Source: an uncultured Pelagibacteraceae bacterium (lineage in GTDB: Bacteria > Pseudomonadota > Alphaproteobacteria > Pelagibacterales > Pelagibacteraceae). Taken from it: a DNA stretch of 54,514 bases. The notes under the pieces are model-generated. The model worked only from the letters and a program-made list of their open reading frames with translations, was not told the origin of the DNA and made no database searches. The stretch lies in contig CACHOW010000005.1 of the NCBI GenBank assembly GCA_902581695.1, positions 1-54,514 on the forward strand, written 5' to 3'. The number at the start of each line of letters is the position of its first letter. Position 1 is the first letter of the stretch. The translations under genes were made by a program, and so were the position numbers. This document shows positions 43,473 through 52,205 of this stretch, piece after piece.

Positions 43473-43490
43473 ATTACAGAATTATTACAC
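43473..43490 (-). promoter_or_regulatory. Pho-box-like site upstream of pstS
   Basis: Read on the minus strand: GTGTAAT-AATT-CTGTAAT, 7-4-7 spacing. Each half has the CTGTMAT form with one or two changes; together they are the best PhoB-type match in the window. It is 70 bases upstream of the pstS ATG. A further perfect half-site CTGTCAT (complement at 43438-43444) lies closer to the gene. Confidence 0.6.
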
Positions 43491-43511
43491 TTTTGTTAAA
43501 AAGATAACTTT

Positions 43512-44120
43512 TTAGTTGTATTTCATTGAGACTATAATCTCTTCATTTTCTGTTTCTAAACCACCTTTACAAGAAACAGGGTTAACTTTATCTTTAAAAG
43601 CAAGTTCAGTTGTGGGTCTCAAAATAACTTCAAGTTTCACTAAATTAACTAATTCTTCTAAGACGCTTTGATCGTATCGCCACCTTGGCCATGTGCTTGG
43701 AGTAGAAAAAACAGATGTTAAATAACTAGTTGCCATGGTAAACCTATAATTACTCAAATTTTCGTTTTTCAACAAATGATCTCTTACTGAATTAAATATA
43801 TTTCTACATCTAAATGAGTCTGACATATAATTCTCTTTTTTTAAATTCTCATTTACTGGGATTGAAACAATTAAATCTACTGTATTCTTCCAATAAGAAC
43901 TGACAACATCCATATATATATCTTCATAAGGCACATCTTTATGTTTTTTTATAACAGGATAAGAACTCTTTAAGTCCTCTTCTAATCTAAAGATACCTAT
44001 GTCAAAAACTGTTAATTGTTGAGTACGTAAAAGAGTAGAAATGTCTTTTGAATATACACTAGTTGTGAAAAACAAGATTAAATAAAAAAATATTGAAATA
44101 TTTTTGAGTATTTTAATCAT
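43512..44120 (-). CDS. Secreted protein of unknown function between pstS and phoR
   Basis: A 202-residue protein I do not recognise. A clear signal peptide covers residues 1 to about 24 ('IFFYLILFFTTSVYSKD'), so it is periplasmic or exported. The mature part has two cysteines that might form a disulfide ('RCRNIF' at about 103 and 'PVSCKGGL' near 185), aromatic-rich segments such as 'STPSTWPRWRYDQS', and no transmembrane helix. It sits between pstS and phoR on the same strand; the 109-base gap before pstS includes the Pho-box-like site. A role in phosphate sensing or binding is a contextual guess. Confidence 0.8.
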   Translation of the reverse strand: MIKILKNISIFFYLILFFTTSVYSKDISTLLRTQQLTVFDIGIFRLEEDLKSSYPVIKKHKDVPYEDIYMDVVSSYWKNTVDLIVSIPVNENLKKENYMSDSFRCRNIFNSVRDHLLKNENLSNYRFTMATSYLTSVFSTPSTWPRWRYDQSVLEELVNLVKLEVILRPTTELAFKDKVNPVSCKGGLETENEEIIVSMKYN

Positions 44121-44215
44121 TATAAAAACTTAAATAAAATCTATACACGAATCAATCAAAGAAATGTTAAAGTTTTCTCAAATAAGGGTTGTAAAATGAA
44201 GTTTTTTTTAAATTT

Positions 44216-45358
44216 TTATTTCGAAGGCAAATATATTCTAATTTCAGTGCCTTTTCCAACCTCTGAGAGAATCTCAAAATCACCTCTGTGCTGGGTAATT
44301 ATGTGTTTAACAATAGCTAATCCTAAACCAGTTCCGCCAGCTTTTTTACTTTGATCTGTGTCCACCCTGTAAAATCTTTCTGTAACACGTGAAATATGTT
44401 CTTGAGGAATACCATAACCTTCATCTTTAATACCAATCATTATATTCTTTTCTAATAGTTTGTTACTATTTTCATTTTTAGAAATATATATATTTTTATT
44501 TTCTGAAGAATATTTTATTGAATTATCTAAAAGATTAGAAAAAACTGTATTTAATCTTTTTTCATCCCCTATTACAATTGATGTATCTGTTAATTGATTT
44601 TTAACAGTTATATTTTTCTTTTTTAAAACAATTTCAAAATTACTAATAATAGTCTCAAAGAGTTCATTAATATTTACTATTGATGTAGGTCTTATATGTT
44701 CATCAAGTTCAATCCGTGTAAGAATTAAAAGATCATTAATTAAACTTTCCATCCTTGATGATTGTTCTGATAAAATTTTCATAAATTTTTTTTTAGCCTT
44801 TTCATCATCAGACGCTGGGCCTTCAATAGTTTCTAAAGATCCTTTGATAGCCATCAAGGGCGTTCTTAATTCGTGGCTTACATTGGCTACAAAATCAGTT
44901 TTAAATTTTTGTGCTTTTGTAATTTCAGTAAAGTCTTTTAAAAATAACACAACAGAATCTGGCTCGGTAAATAAATGAGTTGGGCCAGGAATAATATAAA
45001 TTTTATAAAATTGATATGATGGGAGGTCTATTTCAATGTTGATATTTTTTGTTTTATTTTCAACGATAGCTTTTTCAATATTTTCTATTAATTCTGGTTT
45101 TCGAATTACAGAAGATATGTTTTTATCAATTAAATTACTTCCAAATCTTTTTAATGCACTTGGATTGGCATATTTAATTATGTTAAATTTATTTAATGCA
45201 AAAAACTGATCCTCAAGTTCATCAATAATTACTCTTTTAGTTTTTTCTTCTCTTTTGTTAACTATTGTAGCGGTATTTATTGATCTGTTTTTTTTTTGAT
45301 TAAGTAAATATAGGAGATAAACGTTAACAACTATAAGTAGAATGATGAAATATTCCAT
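44216..45358 (-). CDS. phoR: Phosphate regulon sensor kinase PhoR
   Basis: A 380-residue sensor histidine kinase. One N-terminal transmembrane helix (about 2-19) anchors it; there is no second helix and so no periplasmic domain, as in PhoR proteins that sense phosphate through Pst/PhoU. A PAS-like domain (about 45-145) precedes the HisKA domain with phospho-acceptor H162 ('NVSHELRTPLMAIKG') and the HATPase domain ('FSNLLDNSIKYS', 'GIKDEGYGIP', 'GGTGLGLAIVKHI'). Cognate of PhoB (37482-38165), although phoB and phoR are separated by the pst genes. Confidence 0.92.
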   Translation of the reverse strand: MEYFIILLIVVNVYLLYLLNQKKNRSINTATIVNKREEKTKRVIIDELEDQFFALNKFNIIKYANPSALKRFGSNLIDKNISSVIRKPELIENIEKAIVENKTKNINIEIDLPSYQFYKIYIIPGPTHLFTEPDSVVLFLKDFTEITKAQKFKTDFVANVSHELRTPLMAIKGSLETIEGPASDDEKAKKKFMKILSEQSSRMESLINDLLILTRIELDEHIRPTSIVNINELFETIISNFEIVLKKKNITVKNQLTDTSIVIGDEKRLNTVFSNLLDNSIKYSSENKNIYISKNENSNKLLEKNIMIGIKDEGYGIPQEHISRVTERFYRVDTDQSKKAGGTGLGLAIVKHIITQHRGDFEILSEVGKGTEIRIYLPSK

Positions 45359-45422
45359 AAATTTAGATGGCTTAATTTTGCATCATTACACTTTTTAATG
45401 CAAACAAATTAAGAGAAATTAA

Positions 45423-46430
45423 CTAATGATTTGGTGAAATATTATTAAAAAATATTTTTGCAGTTTCTTCCCAGGTGAATTTTTTTGCAAATTCAAGACA
45501 ATCATTTCTGTCAACTTTTAAAGCTTTATGTGCTGAAACTTTAAGATCATTATCTAAACAATCTATATTGGACCCTTCAAATATATCTTTAGGACCTGGA
45601 ACAGGATAAGCAGCTACAGGTGTTCCACAATTTAAAGACTCGCAAACTACAATTCCAAATGTATCTGTTTTGCTTGGAAATACAAAAACATCAGAGGATG
45701 CAAAATGAGATGCTAATTCACCATTTGTTTTTTCTCCTAAAAAAATATCTTTAGGGAATTCTTTTTTTAATTTTTTTAAATCAGGTCCCTTTCCTATTAT
45801 TATTTTTGTACCTTCTAAATCACATTCTAAAAAAGCTCTTATGTTTTTTTCAACTGCAACTCTTCCAACATAAATCCAAATCGGTCTTTTATGAGGTAAA
45901 TCAATTTTTTTCGGGGTCTTAAAAGCTCCATGATTTCCTCCTCTAGTCCAAGTAATCATTTTATTATTATCTATACCTATATCGATTAATTCTTTTCTCA
46001 TAGATTCTGTTGTTACTAAAATTCTCTCAGCCTTGTTATGAAAATTTGCTAAAAATTTTTCGGCCCATTTTGCAGGTATAATAGGAAAGTAAAGTTTAAG
46101 ATATTTATCAAATCTTGTGTGGAAACTCGTAGTAAACTTTAGATTATTTTTTAAACAATATCTTCTTGCCATAGTCCCTATAGGACCTTCGGTAGCTATA
46201 TGAATTGCATCAGGTTTTATTTTCTTTATTAAACTACCAACTCTTGGCCAAACATTAATAGATAATCTAATTTCATTATATTTTGGCATCGGAAAAGTTA
46301 AAAATAATTCTGGTGTGATATATTCTATGCTATGACCTTGTTCTTTTAAGACCTCACCTGTTTCATGTAATGTTCTTACGACACCATTTACTTGTGGAAA
46401 ATATGCATCTGTAGCTATTAAAATTTTCAT
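45423..46430 (-). CDS. GT4 glycosyltransferase, Agt-like (glycolipid synthesis)
   Basis: A 335-residue GT-B fold glycosyltransferase of family GT4. The acceptor side opens 'ILIATDAYFPQVNGVVRTLHE', and the donor side has 'IWIYVGRVAVEKNIRAFLE' and the EX7E motif 'PSKTDTFGIVVCESLNCG'. In marine bacteria under phosphate shortage, a partner of PlcP (Agt) adds a sugar to the diacylglycerol left after phospholipid cleavage, forming a glycolipid. The plcP-like gene lies just 3 bases away on the same strand, strong support for the same use. Donor sugar (glucose, glucuronate or other) cannot be told from sequence. Confidence 0.85.
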   Translation of the reverse strand: MKILIATDAYFPQVNGVVRTLHETGEVLKEQGHSIEYITPELFLTFPMPKYNEIRLSINVWPRVGSLIKKIKPDAIHIATEGPIGTMARRYCLKNNLKFTTSFHTRFDKYLKLYFPIIPAKWAEKFLANFHNKAERILVTTESMRKELIDIGIDNNKMITWTRGGNHGAFKTPKKIDLPHKRPIWIYVGRVAVEKNIRAFLECDLEGTKIIIGKGPDLKKLKKEFPKDIFLGEKTNGELASHFASSDVFVFPSKTDTFGIVVCESLNCGTPVAAYPVPGPKDIFEGSNIDCLDNDLKVSAHKALKVDRNDCLEFAKKFTWEETAKIFFNNISPNH

Positions 46431-46433
46431 TTA

Positions 46434-47246
46434 CTATGAAGCTTTTTTTAAGTCTTCAGTTTTAATTGGTTTAATTATTTCTTTTGTCTCTAAATATTGA
46501 TCTCTTATTTTATCCCAATATAATATTTCAAAACTACCATCGTAATTTTCTGCTAATGCAGTACAAGATTCAACCCAGTCTCCACAATTTAAATAATTGA
46601 CCCCATTAAAATCTCTATCCTCAGCATGATGGATATGACCACAAATTATTCCATCAAATTTTTTTCTTTTTGCATAATCTGAGAGTGTTTTTTCATATTC
46701 ACCAATATATTTGACGGCGTTTTTAACCTTATATTTTAAATATTTTGCAAGAGACCAATATTCTTTTCCTCTCAACCTTCTAAAGAAATTAATTATTACA
46801 TTTATTTGTAACAATAAATTGTAAGCTATTGATCCAAGTTTAGATAGCCATTTAGCATGTTTCATAACACCATCCCAAGCATCACCATGAACAACAACAT
46901 ATTTTTTTCCAGCATTTGTTTCATGAATAACTCTATTAACCATATGGATGTCACCAAAATGCATTGGAATAAATTTTCTTAACATTTCGTCATGGTTGCC
47001 CATAATATAGAAAACTTTAGTACCATGTCTTGCTTTTCTTAAAATTTTTTGGATTACATCGTTATGTTCTTGAGGCCAAAAAAAACTTTTTTGCATTTCC
47101 CAGACATCTATAATGTCTCCTACAAGATAAAGATTTTCAGATCTTGAGTTTTTAAAAAACTCTAAAAGCTTTTTTGCCTGACAACCCTTGGTACCTAAAT
47201 GCAAGTCAGAAATAAATATACTTTTGTATTTAAGTATATTAGGCAT
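46434..47246 (-). CDS. plcP: PlcP-type metallophosphoesterase (phospholipase C)
   Basis: A 270-residue calcineurin-like phosphoesterase of the LpxH/PlcP branch. All metal motifs are intact: 'SDLHLG' (D14, H16), 'VGDIIDVWE' (D44), 'GNHDE' (83-87), 'VVHGDAWD' (119-125) and 'CGHIHHAED' (203-207). In marine alphaproteobacteria PlcP cleaves headgroups from phospholipids during phosphate starvation, with the resulting diacylglycerol used by the glycosyltransferase next door. LpxH (UDP-diacylglucosamine hydrolase) is the alternative reading, less likely in this phosphate context. Divergent from the diacylglycerol-kinase-like gene over 98 bases holding a Pho-box-like site. Confidence 0.85.
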   Translation of the reverse strand: MPNILKYKSIFISDLHLGTKGCQAKKLLEFFKNSRSENLYLVGDIIDVWEMQKSFFWPQEHNDVIQKILRKARHGTKVFYIMGNHDEMLRKFIPMHFGDIHMVNRVIHETNAGKKYVVVHGDAWDGVMKHAKWLSKLGSIAYNLLLQINVIINFFRRLRGKEYWSLAKYLKYKVKNAVKYIGEYEKTLSDYAKRKKFDGIICGHIHHAEDRDFNGVNYLNCGDWVESCTALAENYDGSFEILYWDKIRDQYLETKEIIKPIKTEDLKKAS

Positions 47247-47259
47247 TTAAAAAACCATT

Positions 47260-47277
47260 TTTTAACACAACTGTAAC
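47260..47277 (+). promoter_or_regulatory. Pho-box-like site between plcP and the lipid-kinase gene
   Basis: TTTTAAC-ACAA-CTGTAAC, 7-4-7 spacing, second half one change from CTGTCAC/CTGTAAT-type half-sites, first half two changes from the second. It is 67 bases upstream of the plus-strand ATG at 47345 and 13 bases from the plcP start on the other strand, so it could serve the divergent pair. Confidence 0.45.
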
Positions 47278-47344
47278 ACGAATCATCTAATTCTTATCTC
47301 ATTTAAATGTTAAAGATTTGTTAAAATTTTTTTAAGGAATAATT

Positions 47345-48229
47345 ATGTTATATTGTTTAATTTACAATCAAAATTCTTCGTCTGGAAGAAAATCAAAATT
47401 CATAAATAGGGTTTTATCTAAGTTAAAGGAAAATAATTCTGTAGAATACTTTGAGACAAAAACAATAAATCAAGCTAAGAAAATTTTTAAAGATTTTAAA
47501 CAAAAAAATTATGATCGATTAGTAGTAGCTGGTGGTGATGGTTCAGTTTCTTTTGCAATTAATGAATTAATTAAAAATAATTTTAATTTTAAAGATGATT
47601 TTGCCATAGGTTATATTCCTGCTGGTACTGCAAATTTGCTTCAAGCTGAATTATCAATGAATAAAAAAGTTGATGATATAGTCAATGTATTGATTTCTAA
47701 CAATTATAAATCCTCTAATCTTGTAAAAATTAACGAGAATTATTTCTTTTTAATGGCCGGTATAGGTTGGGATGCAAAAATTGTTCATTCAATTAATTCA
47801 AAAATTAAAAAAATTCTTGGTAAAATTATTTTCGGTATTAAAGGTTTTCAACATTTCTTATTTATGAATAATAAAAAATTAAATGTAACTTTTGATGGGC
47901 AATTTTATCAAGCAGACTGGATATTATCCTCAAATACCAAATATTACGCTGGACATCATAAAATAAATAAAACAAATATTTTTGAGGATAAATTAGTCAC
48001 CTATATTTTTAAGGATTTGACTAGGATCAGTTTATTATATTCTATATTCTTAATAATTCTTAATGGTGATTTAAGTAAAAACAAAAATGTTATTACTACT
48101 TATTCACAAAACATTACTATTGATGGAAATGATTTGATACCTGTTCAAATTGATGGAGATAATTTTGGTTCATATAAAAAAATTCATTTAAATCTATCAA
48201 ATAAAAAAGTGAATTTTCTTGTAAAATAA
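47345..48229 (+). CDS. Diacylglycerol kinase family lipid kinase
   Basis: A 294-residue DAGK-catalytic/YegS-family lipid kinase. The nucleotide loop is 'VVAGGDGSVSFAINEL' (GGDGS at 63-67), 'GYIPAGTANLLQAEL' follows as expected, and the C-terminal beta domain ends 'VQIDGDNFGSYKKI'. Such enzymes phosphorylate diacylglycerol or similar lipids. Placed opposite the plcP-glycosyltransferase pair, it could recycle diacylglycerol into phosphatidate or balance lipid remodelling. AAGGA lies 8 bases before its ATG. It meets the next gene tail to tail with no spacer. Confidence 0.88.
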   Translation: MLYCLIYNQNSSSGRKSKFINRVLSKLKENNSVEYFETKTINQAKKIFKDFKQKNYDRLVVAGGDGSVSFAINELIKNNFNFKDDFAIGYIPAGTANLLQAELSMNKKVDDIVNVLISNNYKSSNLVKINENYFFLMAGIGWDAKIVHSINSKIKKILGKIIFGIKGFQHFLFMNNKKLNVTFDGQFYQADWILSSNTKYYAGHHKINKTNIFEDKLVTYIFKDLTRISLLYSIFLIILNGDLSKNKNVITTYSQNITIDGNDLIPVQIDGDNFGSYKKIHLNLSNKKVNFLVK

Positions 48230-49420
48230 TTATTTTACTCTGCCATAAACATCTTGATATCTAACTATATCAGTTTCTTTTAAAATCGAACCTACTTGAG
48301 CTTCAATAATTTTTACTGGTTTTTTATACGGGTTTTCTATTCTATGGATTGCACCTAATGGAATAAAAATAGTTTCATCAGGTTTCATTGTAAAATATTT
48401 TTTATTTAAAGTAATTTTAGGCTTACCATGAGTAACGACCCAATGTTCTGCTCTATGATGATGTTTTTGAAGACTTAATATACCTTTTGGTTTTACATAT
48501 AATTCTTTAATCAAAAATTCCTTACCATTAAATAAATTTACATAACTACCCCAAGGTCTATGAAACACATTCTTCTTTTTATAATAATGTCTTTTATTTC
48601 TTCCATACATTTTACAAATTTCTTTCCAAGAACCTAAGTCAGACCAAGGAATATCTAATTTGATAGCATTGATATCTTTAGTTTTTTCTAATATTGCATA
48701 GTCAAAAGACTTAGCTGTTGCTTTAGTAAATGCTTGTTTGTTTAAATAATACACATTACTTTTACATTTTGCTTTTGTTACAGCTTTGTTACAGTTTCGG
48801 TAAATATTTGGCTGATATTTCTTAAAATTATTAATTATTGAATCTTTTCTCAAATAAAACATTCCAGAATTCCAATAACCTTTTTTACTAATTATTTGTT
48901 TAGCTCTAGCTTCTTTAGGTTTTTCTACAAATCTAGAGACTTTATTATTTTTTGTTAAAAAATATCCAAATTCACTGGAAGGCATTGTAGGTTTAATTCC
49001 AAATATAAAGATATTATTATGAGTGAGTTTCTTTTGTTTTTTTTTGATAGCTTTATTAAATAAACTGACCCTTTCTATTAGTTGATCAGCTGCTAAAAAC
49101 ATCAAAGGTTGTTCGTTTGGAATATCTTTGATTAATGCCGTACTTAAAATAGCTGGTGCTGTATTTCTTTTAGCTGGTTCTAAAACTATCTTAAATTTTC
49201 TTATTTTGTGTTTCTTTAGATGTTGTTTTACTTGTCTTAAATATTTTGCATTAGTACTTATAATTGGAGCATCAAATATAGACGCTTTAACTCTCTCTAA
49301 AGTTTTGCCTAATAAAGTCCAGTTACCAAAATCTATAAACTGTTTAGCTTGATGTTTTTTAGCTTTTGGCCAAAGTCTGGTTCCTGCTCCACCACATAAA
49401 ATTACTGGTCGAATTCTCAT
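48230..49420 (-). CDS. Mannose-1-phosphate guanylyltransferase-like protein
   Basis: A 396-residue nucleotidyltransferase-cupin fusion resembling ManC/AlgA type II enzymes. The GTP-binding start is 'VILCGGAGTRLWPKAKK', then 'FVEKPKEARA' and 'YWNSGMFYLRKDSI'. The C-terminal cupin has 'FHRPWGSY', 'LQKHHHRAEHWVVTHGKP' and 'IFIPLGAIHRIENP'. It is about 70 residues shorter than typical ManC, with the middle region reduced. The expected product is GDP-mannose for surface polysaccharide. It overlaps ribBA by one base, an unusual position at the end of a riboflavin gene run. Confidence 0.88.
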   Translation of the reverse strand: MRIRPVILCGGAGTRLWPKAKKHQAKQFIDFGNWTLLGKTLERVKASIFDAPIISTNAKYLRQVKQHLKKHKIRKFKIVLEPAKRNTAPAILSTALIKDIPNEQPLMFLAADQLIERVSLFNKAIKKKQKKLTHNNIFIFGIKPTMPSSEFGYFLTKNNKVSRFVEKPKEARAKQIISKKGYWNSGMFYLRKDSIINNFKKYQPNIYRNCNKAVTKAKCKSNVYYLNKQAFTKATAKSFDYAILEKTKDINAIKLDIPWSDLGSWKEICKMYGRNKRHYYKKKNVFHRPWGSYVNLFNGKEFLIKELYVKPKGILSLQKHHHRAEHWVVTHGKPKITLNKKYFTMKPDETIFIPLGAIHRIENPYKKPVKIIEAQVGSILKETDIVRYQDVYGRVK

Positions 49421-50520
49421 TAAATCAATTCTTGTTTAGTTATCTTAATATTATAACCCTCTAATCCAATCACTTTTTTTGGTGATTTTGTGATTAAAAT
49501 CATTTTTCTAATCTTTTGATCTTTAATAATTTGAGCACCAATACCATAGTTTCTAATAAGTTTATCATTACCTTTCTTATAAAAATCCTTATTTTTATAA
49601 TCTTTAAGAGTTTGGGTAACAGACTTAAGATTTGTATCTTTTATAAAAACTAAAACACAATTATTGAACTTTTTAAAATAATTTAATGTTTTATTAAATG
49701 AATTGGGTAATTGTTGATTAATTAAATAGTTATGAACTACATTGGATGAAATAACTCTAACTCTTGGAATAATTCCTTTCTTAATAACACCTTTTATTAA
49801 AGCAAAATGTTCAGAACCATCAAGTAAATTTTCATATATCTTAATTTTATATTTTTGATTTTTTACTTTAATATCTGATGATTTCTTTAATCTAATTAAC
49901 TTTTCTTTTTTTAAACGATAAGAAATTAGATCTTCTATCTTTCCAATTTTGAGATTGTGTTTTTTGGCAAAATCAAAAAGATCTTGACCTTTTGCCATTG
50001 AACCATCTTCGTTCATTATTTCACATATAACTGCAGAGTTATTTTTTTTTGCTAATTTTGAAATATCAACAGAAGCTTCTGTATGACCTGCTCGCACAAG
50101 CACTCCTCCGTCTTTTGCTATAATTGGAAAAACGTGCCCAGGTGAAACAATGTCTTTTTTATTTACATTTTTTTTAGAGGCAATTTTAATTGTACGAGAT
50201 CTATCTTTTGCAGATATACCAGTAGTAATTCCTTTTTTTGCTTCTATTGAAACTGTAAAAGCAGTTTTGTTTCTTGATTGATTGACTGGAGACATAAGAG
50301 ATAAATTTAACCTTTTAGCTTGTAAGCTATCTAGGGCTAGACAAATTAGACCTCTTCCATATTTAGCCATAAAATTTATATTTTTAGAATTAGTATCTGA
50401 AGTAGATATAACAAGATCACCTTCATTTTCTCTCTTTTCATCATCAACTAATATGAACATGCCACCCTTCTTGGCAATTTTAATGATTGTTTCAATTGAG
50501 GAATAATTACTTTTTTGCAT
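49420..50520 (-). CDS. ribB: 3,4-dihydroxy-2-butanone-4-phosphate synthase with degenerate RibA domain
   Basis: A 366-residue RibBA-type protein. The N-terminal DHBP synthase is intact: 'VDDEKRENEGDLVI' (acidic loop, about 25-38) and 'GHVFPIIAKDGGVLVRAGHTEA', key part 'RAGHTEAS'. It makes the four-carbon unit of riboflavin from ribulose 5-phosphate. The C-terminal region (about 215-366) looks like GTP cyclohydrolase II but lacks the zinc cysteines of the family (no HSECLTGD/RCDCG-type motif), so it probably has no cyclohydrolase activity; similar degenerate fusions occur in other alphaproteobacteria. Overlaps ribE by 14 bases. Confidence 0.9.
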   Translation of the reverse strand: MQKSNYSSIETIIKIAKKGGMFILVDDEKRENEGDLVISTSDTNSKNINFMAKYGRGLICLALDSLQAKRLNLSLMSPVNQSRNKTAFTVSIEAKKGITTGISAKDRSRTIKIASKKNVNKKDIVSPGHVFPIIAKDGGVLVRAGHTEASVDISKLAKKNNSAVICEIMNEDGSMAKGQDLFDFAKKHNLKIGKIEDLISYRLKKEKLIRLKKSSDIKVKNQKYKIKIYENLLDGSEHFALIKGVIKKGIIPRVRVISSNVVHNYLINQQLPNSFNKTLNYFKKFNNCVLVFIKDTNLKSVTQTLKDYKNKDFYKKGNDKLIRNYGIGAQIIKDQKIRKMILITKSPKKVIGLEGYNIKITKQELI

Positions 50521-51100
50521 TAAAAAAATTTTTAACGTATTTAGAGAGAATATCTATTTCAATATTTACAAGACTTCCTTTTTTAACTCTAGATAAATTA
50601 GTTAATTTATAAGTATGAGGAATTACCCATATCTGAAACCCTTTTTTTGTTACTTTCGATATTGTTAAAGAAATACCATTGATGCAAATTGAAGCTTTTT
50701 CAATAATATTCTTTCTCTCTCTAGAATTAATTTCAAAATCAAAGATATAAGATTTATCTACTTTTTTAACACTTAAAACTTTACCAGTAGTATCAACATG
50801 TCCTTGACATATATGACCTGAAATTTTCTGACCATATTTAAGTGGAAGTTCTAAGTTAATTAAATCTTTTATTTTTAGAAATTTAAATTTTGACCTTTTA
50901 ACGGTTTCATTAGAAAGATAAAATTCCATAATTTTTTTTTTTATTGTAATCAATGTCAAACATACGCCATCACAGGCAACTGACACTCCGATATCTTTAT
51001 TATTTAATTTGAGATCAGATTTCACAAAAATATTTATACCCTTTGATCTTTTAGATATTTTTTTAATTAAACCTTTGTTAAATATAATTCCGTTGAACAT
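50507..51100 (-). CDS. ribE: Riboflavin synthase alpha chain
   Basis: A 197-residue riboflavin synthase, which dismutates two lumazines into riboflavin. Two tandem lumazine-binding repeats are visible: 'MFNGIIFNKGLIKKI' with 'VACDGVCLTLI' and 'KISGHICQGHVDTTGKV' with 'SICINGISLTISKV'. The GHVDTTG segment is the family hallmark. It is 1 base from ribD and overlaps ribBA. Confidence 0.95.
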   Translation of the reverse strand: MFNGIIFNKGLIKKISKRSKGINIFVKSDLKLNNKDIGVSVACDGVCLTLITIKKKIMEFYLSNETVKRSKFKFLKIKDLINLELPLKYGQKISGHICQGHVDTTGKVLSVKKVDKSYIFDFEINSRERKNIIEKASICINGISLTISKVTKKGFQIWVIPHTYKLTNLSRVKKGSLVNIEIDILSKYVKNFFNAKK

Positions 51101-51101
51101 T

Positions 51102-52205
51102 TTATCTTTTATAAATTGTAATGTTATCTTTAGCTAGTTTAGAACTAATTTTAGATTTTTTTTTATATCTACTATTTAATATACTAAAAGATGTGAAGAA
51201 TTTATGTTTTCCACTAGTTTTCAGGTTTTTAGGGCTTTTAAACAGGTAAAATTTATCAATTAATCTATCTTTAATCAAATTTTTAGTAATCTCATCACCC
51301 CCTTCAACTAATAAATTTCTTGTACCTAAAGTATATAATTTTTTTAAGATTATCCTTAAATTAAATAATTTGTTGTTATCTACTTTAGATTTAAACAGTG
51401 TTAATCTTTTCTTTAAGATTTGTTTTTTTTTATTATTTGAAGAATTATGAAATATAATTGTATTATTTTTTTTTGATGATTTAATAATATAACTATTCAT
51501 TTTTATTTCTAAGTTTCTATCTAAGATTATTCTTTTAGGTGAAAATTTTTCAAAACCTTTTAATCTACAATTTAGTTTTGGATTATCAGTGTTTAGAGTT
51601 TTGGCTGAAATCATTATAGAGTCGTTTTTATATCGTAAATAATGAGTTAATTTATCAGATGACTTATCAGTTATTCTTTTAGTTCCTTTGCTATAAATTA
51701 AACTATTCTTTGAAACAGCAATCTTTCCAGTAACAAAGGGTAACTTTCTATTTCTATTAACAATATAAGAGTCATACAAATTTTTAGCCTCTTTTTTTAA
51801 GAGACCTTTTTTAACTTTTATCTTTTTATTTGATAAAATTTTAAAACTTTTTCCTTTAACTTTTTTATCAATATCATCCATCCCATAAATAATTTCACTA
51901 ATACCACTTTTAATAATGCTATTAGTACAAGGGGGTGTTTTGCCATAATGATTACAAGGCTCAAGGGTCACATACATTTTTGAACCTTTTAATTCCTCTA
52001 AAGAATTATTAATTGCGTTATGTTCAGCATGGGGTCTTCCTTCTAAGCCAGTTTGACCAATCGAGATTACCTTATCATTTTTAACTATTAAACATCCTAC
52101 TGATGGATTATCTCCAGTTAGCCCTTTTCGAGCACTTGCTAGATTTAAAGCAAGTTTCATATAATTTTTATCTTTTAATGTGAATTTATCTTTTTTTGAA
52201 GACAT
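51102..52205 (-). CDS. ribD: Riboflavin biosynthesis protein RibD
   Basis: A 367-residue bifunctional deaminase/reductase acting after GTP cyclohydrolase II. The deaminase zinc site is '[13 protein letters not shown]' and '[15 protein letters not shown]'; the reductase domain begins about residue 155 with '[16 protein letters not shown]' and contains '[13 protein letters not shown]'. Lysine-rich and somewhat divergent in the reductase half, but all key parts are there. It overlaps nrdR by 20 bases. Confidence 0.94.
   Translation of the reverse strand: MSSKKDKFTLKDKNYMKLALNLASARKGLTGDNPSVGCLIVKNDKVISIGQTGLEGRPHAEHNAINNSLEELKGSKMYVTLEPCNHYGKTPPCTNSIIKSGISEIIYGMDDIDKKVKGKSFKILSNKKIKVKKGLLKKEAKNLYDSYIVNRNRKLPFVTGKIAVSKNSLIYSKGTKRITDKSSDKLTHYLRYKNDSIMISAKTLNTDNPKLNCRLKGFEKFSPKRIILDRNLEIKMNSYIIKSSKKNNTIIFHNSSNNKKKQILKKRLTLFKSKVDNNKLFNLRIILKKLYTLGTRNLLVEGGDEITKNLIKDRLIDKFYLFKSPKNLKTSGKHKFFTSFSILNSRYKKKSKISSKLAKDNITIYKR

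Noticed and set aside
45377..45404. Inverted repeat TTTGCAT...ATGCAAA and a GTGTAAT half-site upstream of phoR
   Set aside because: The 7-base stem with a 14-base loop is expected by chance in such DNA, and the second Pho half-site four bases on is not recognisable.
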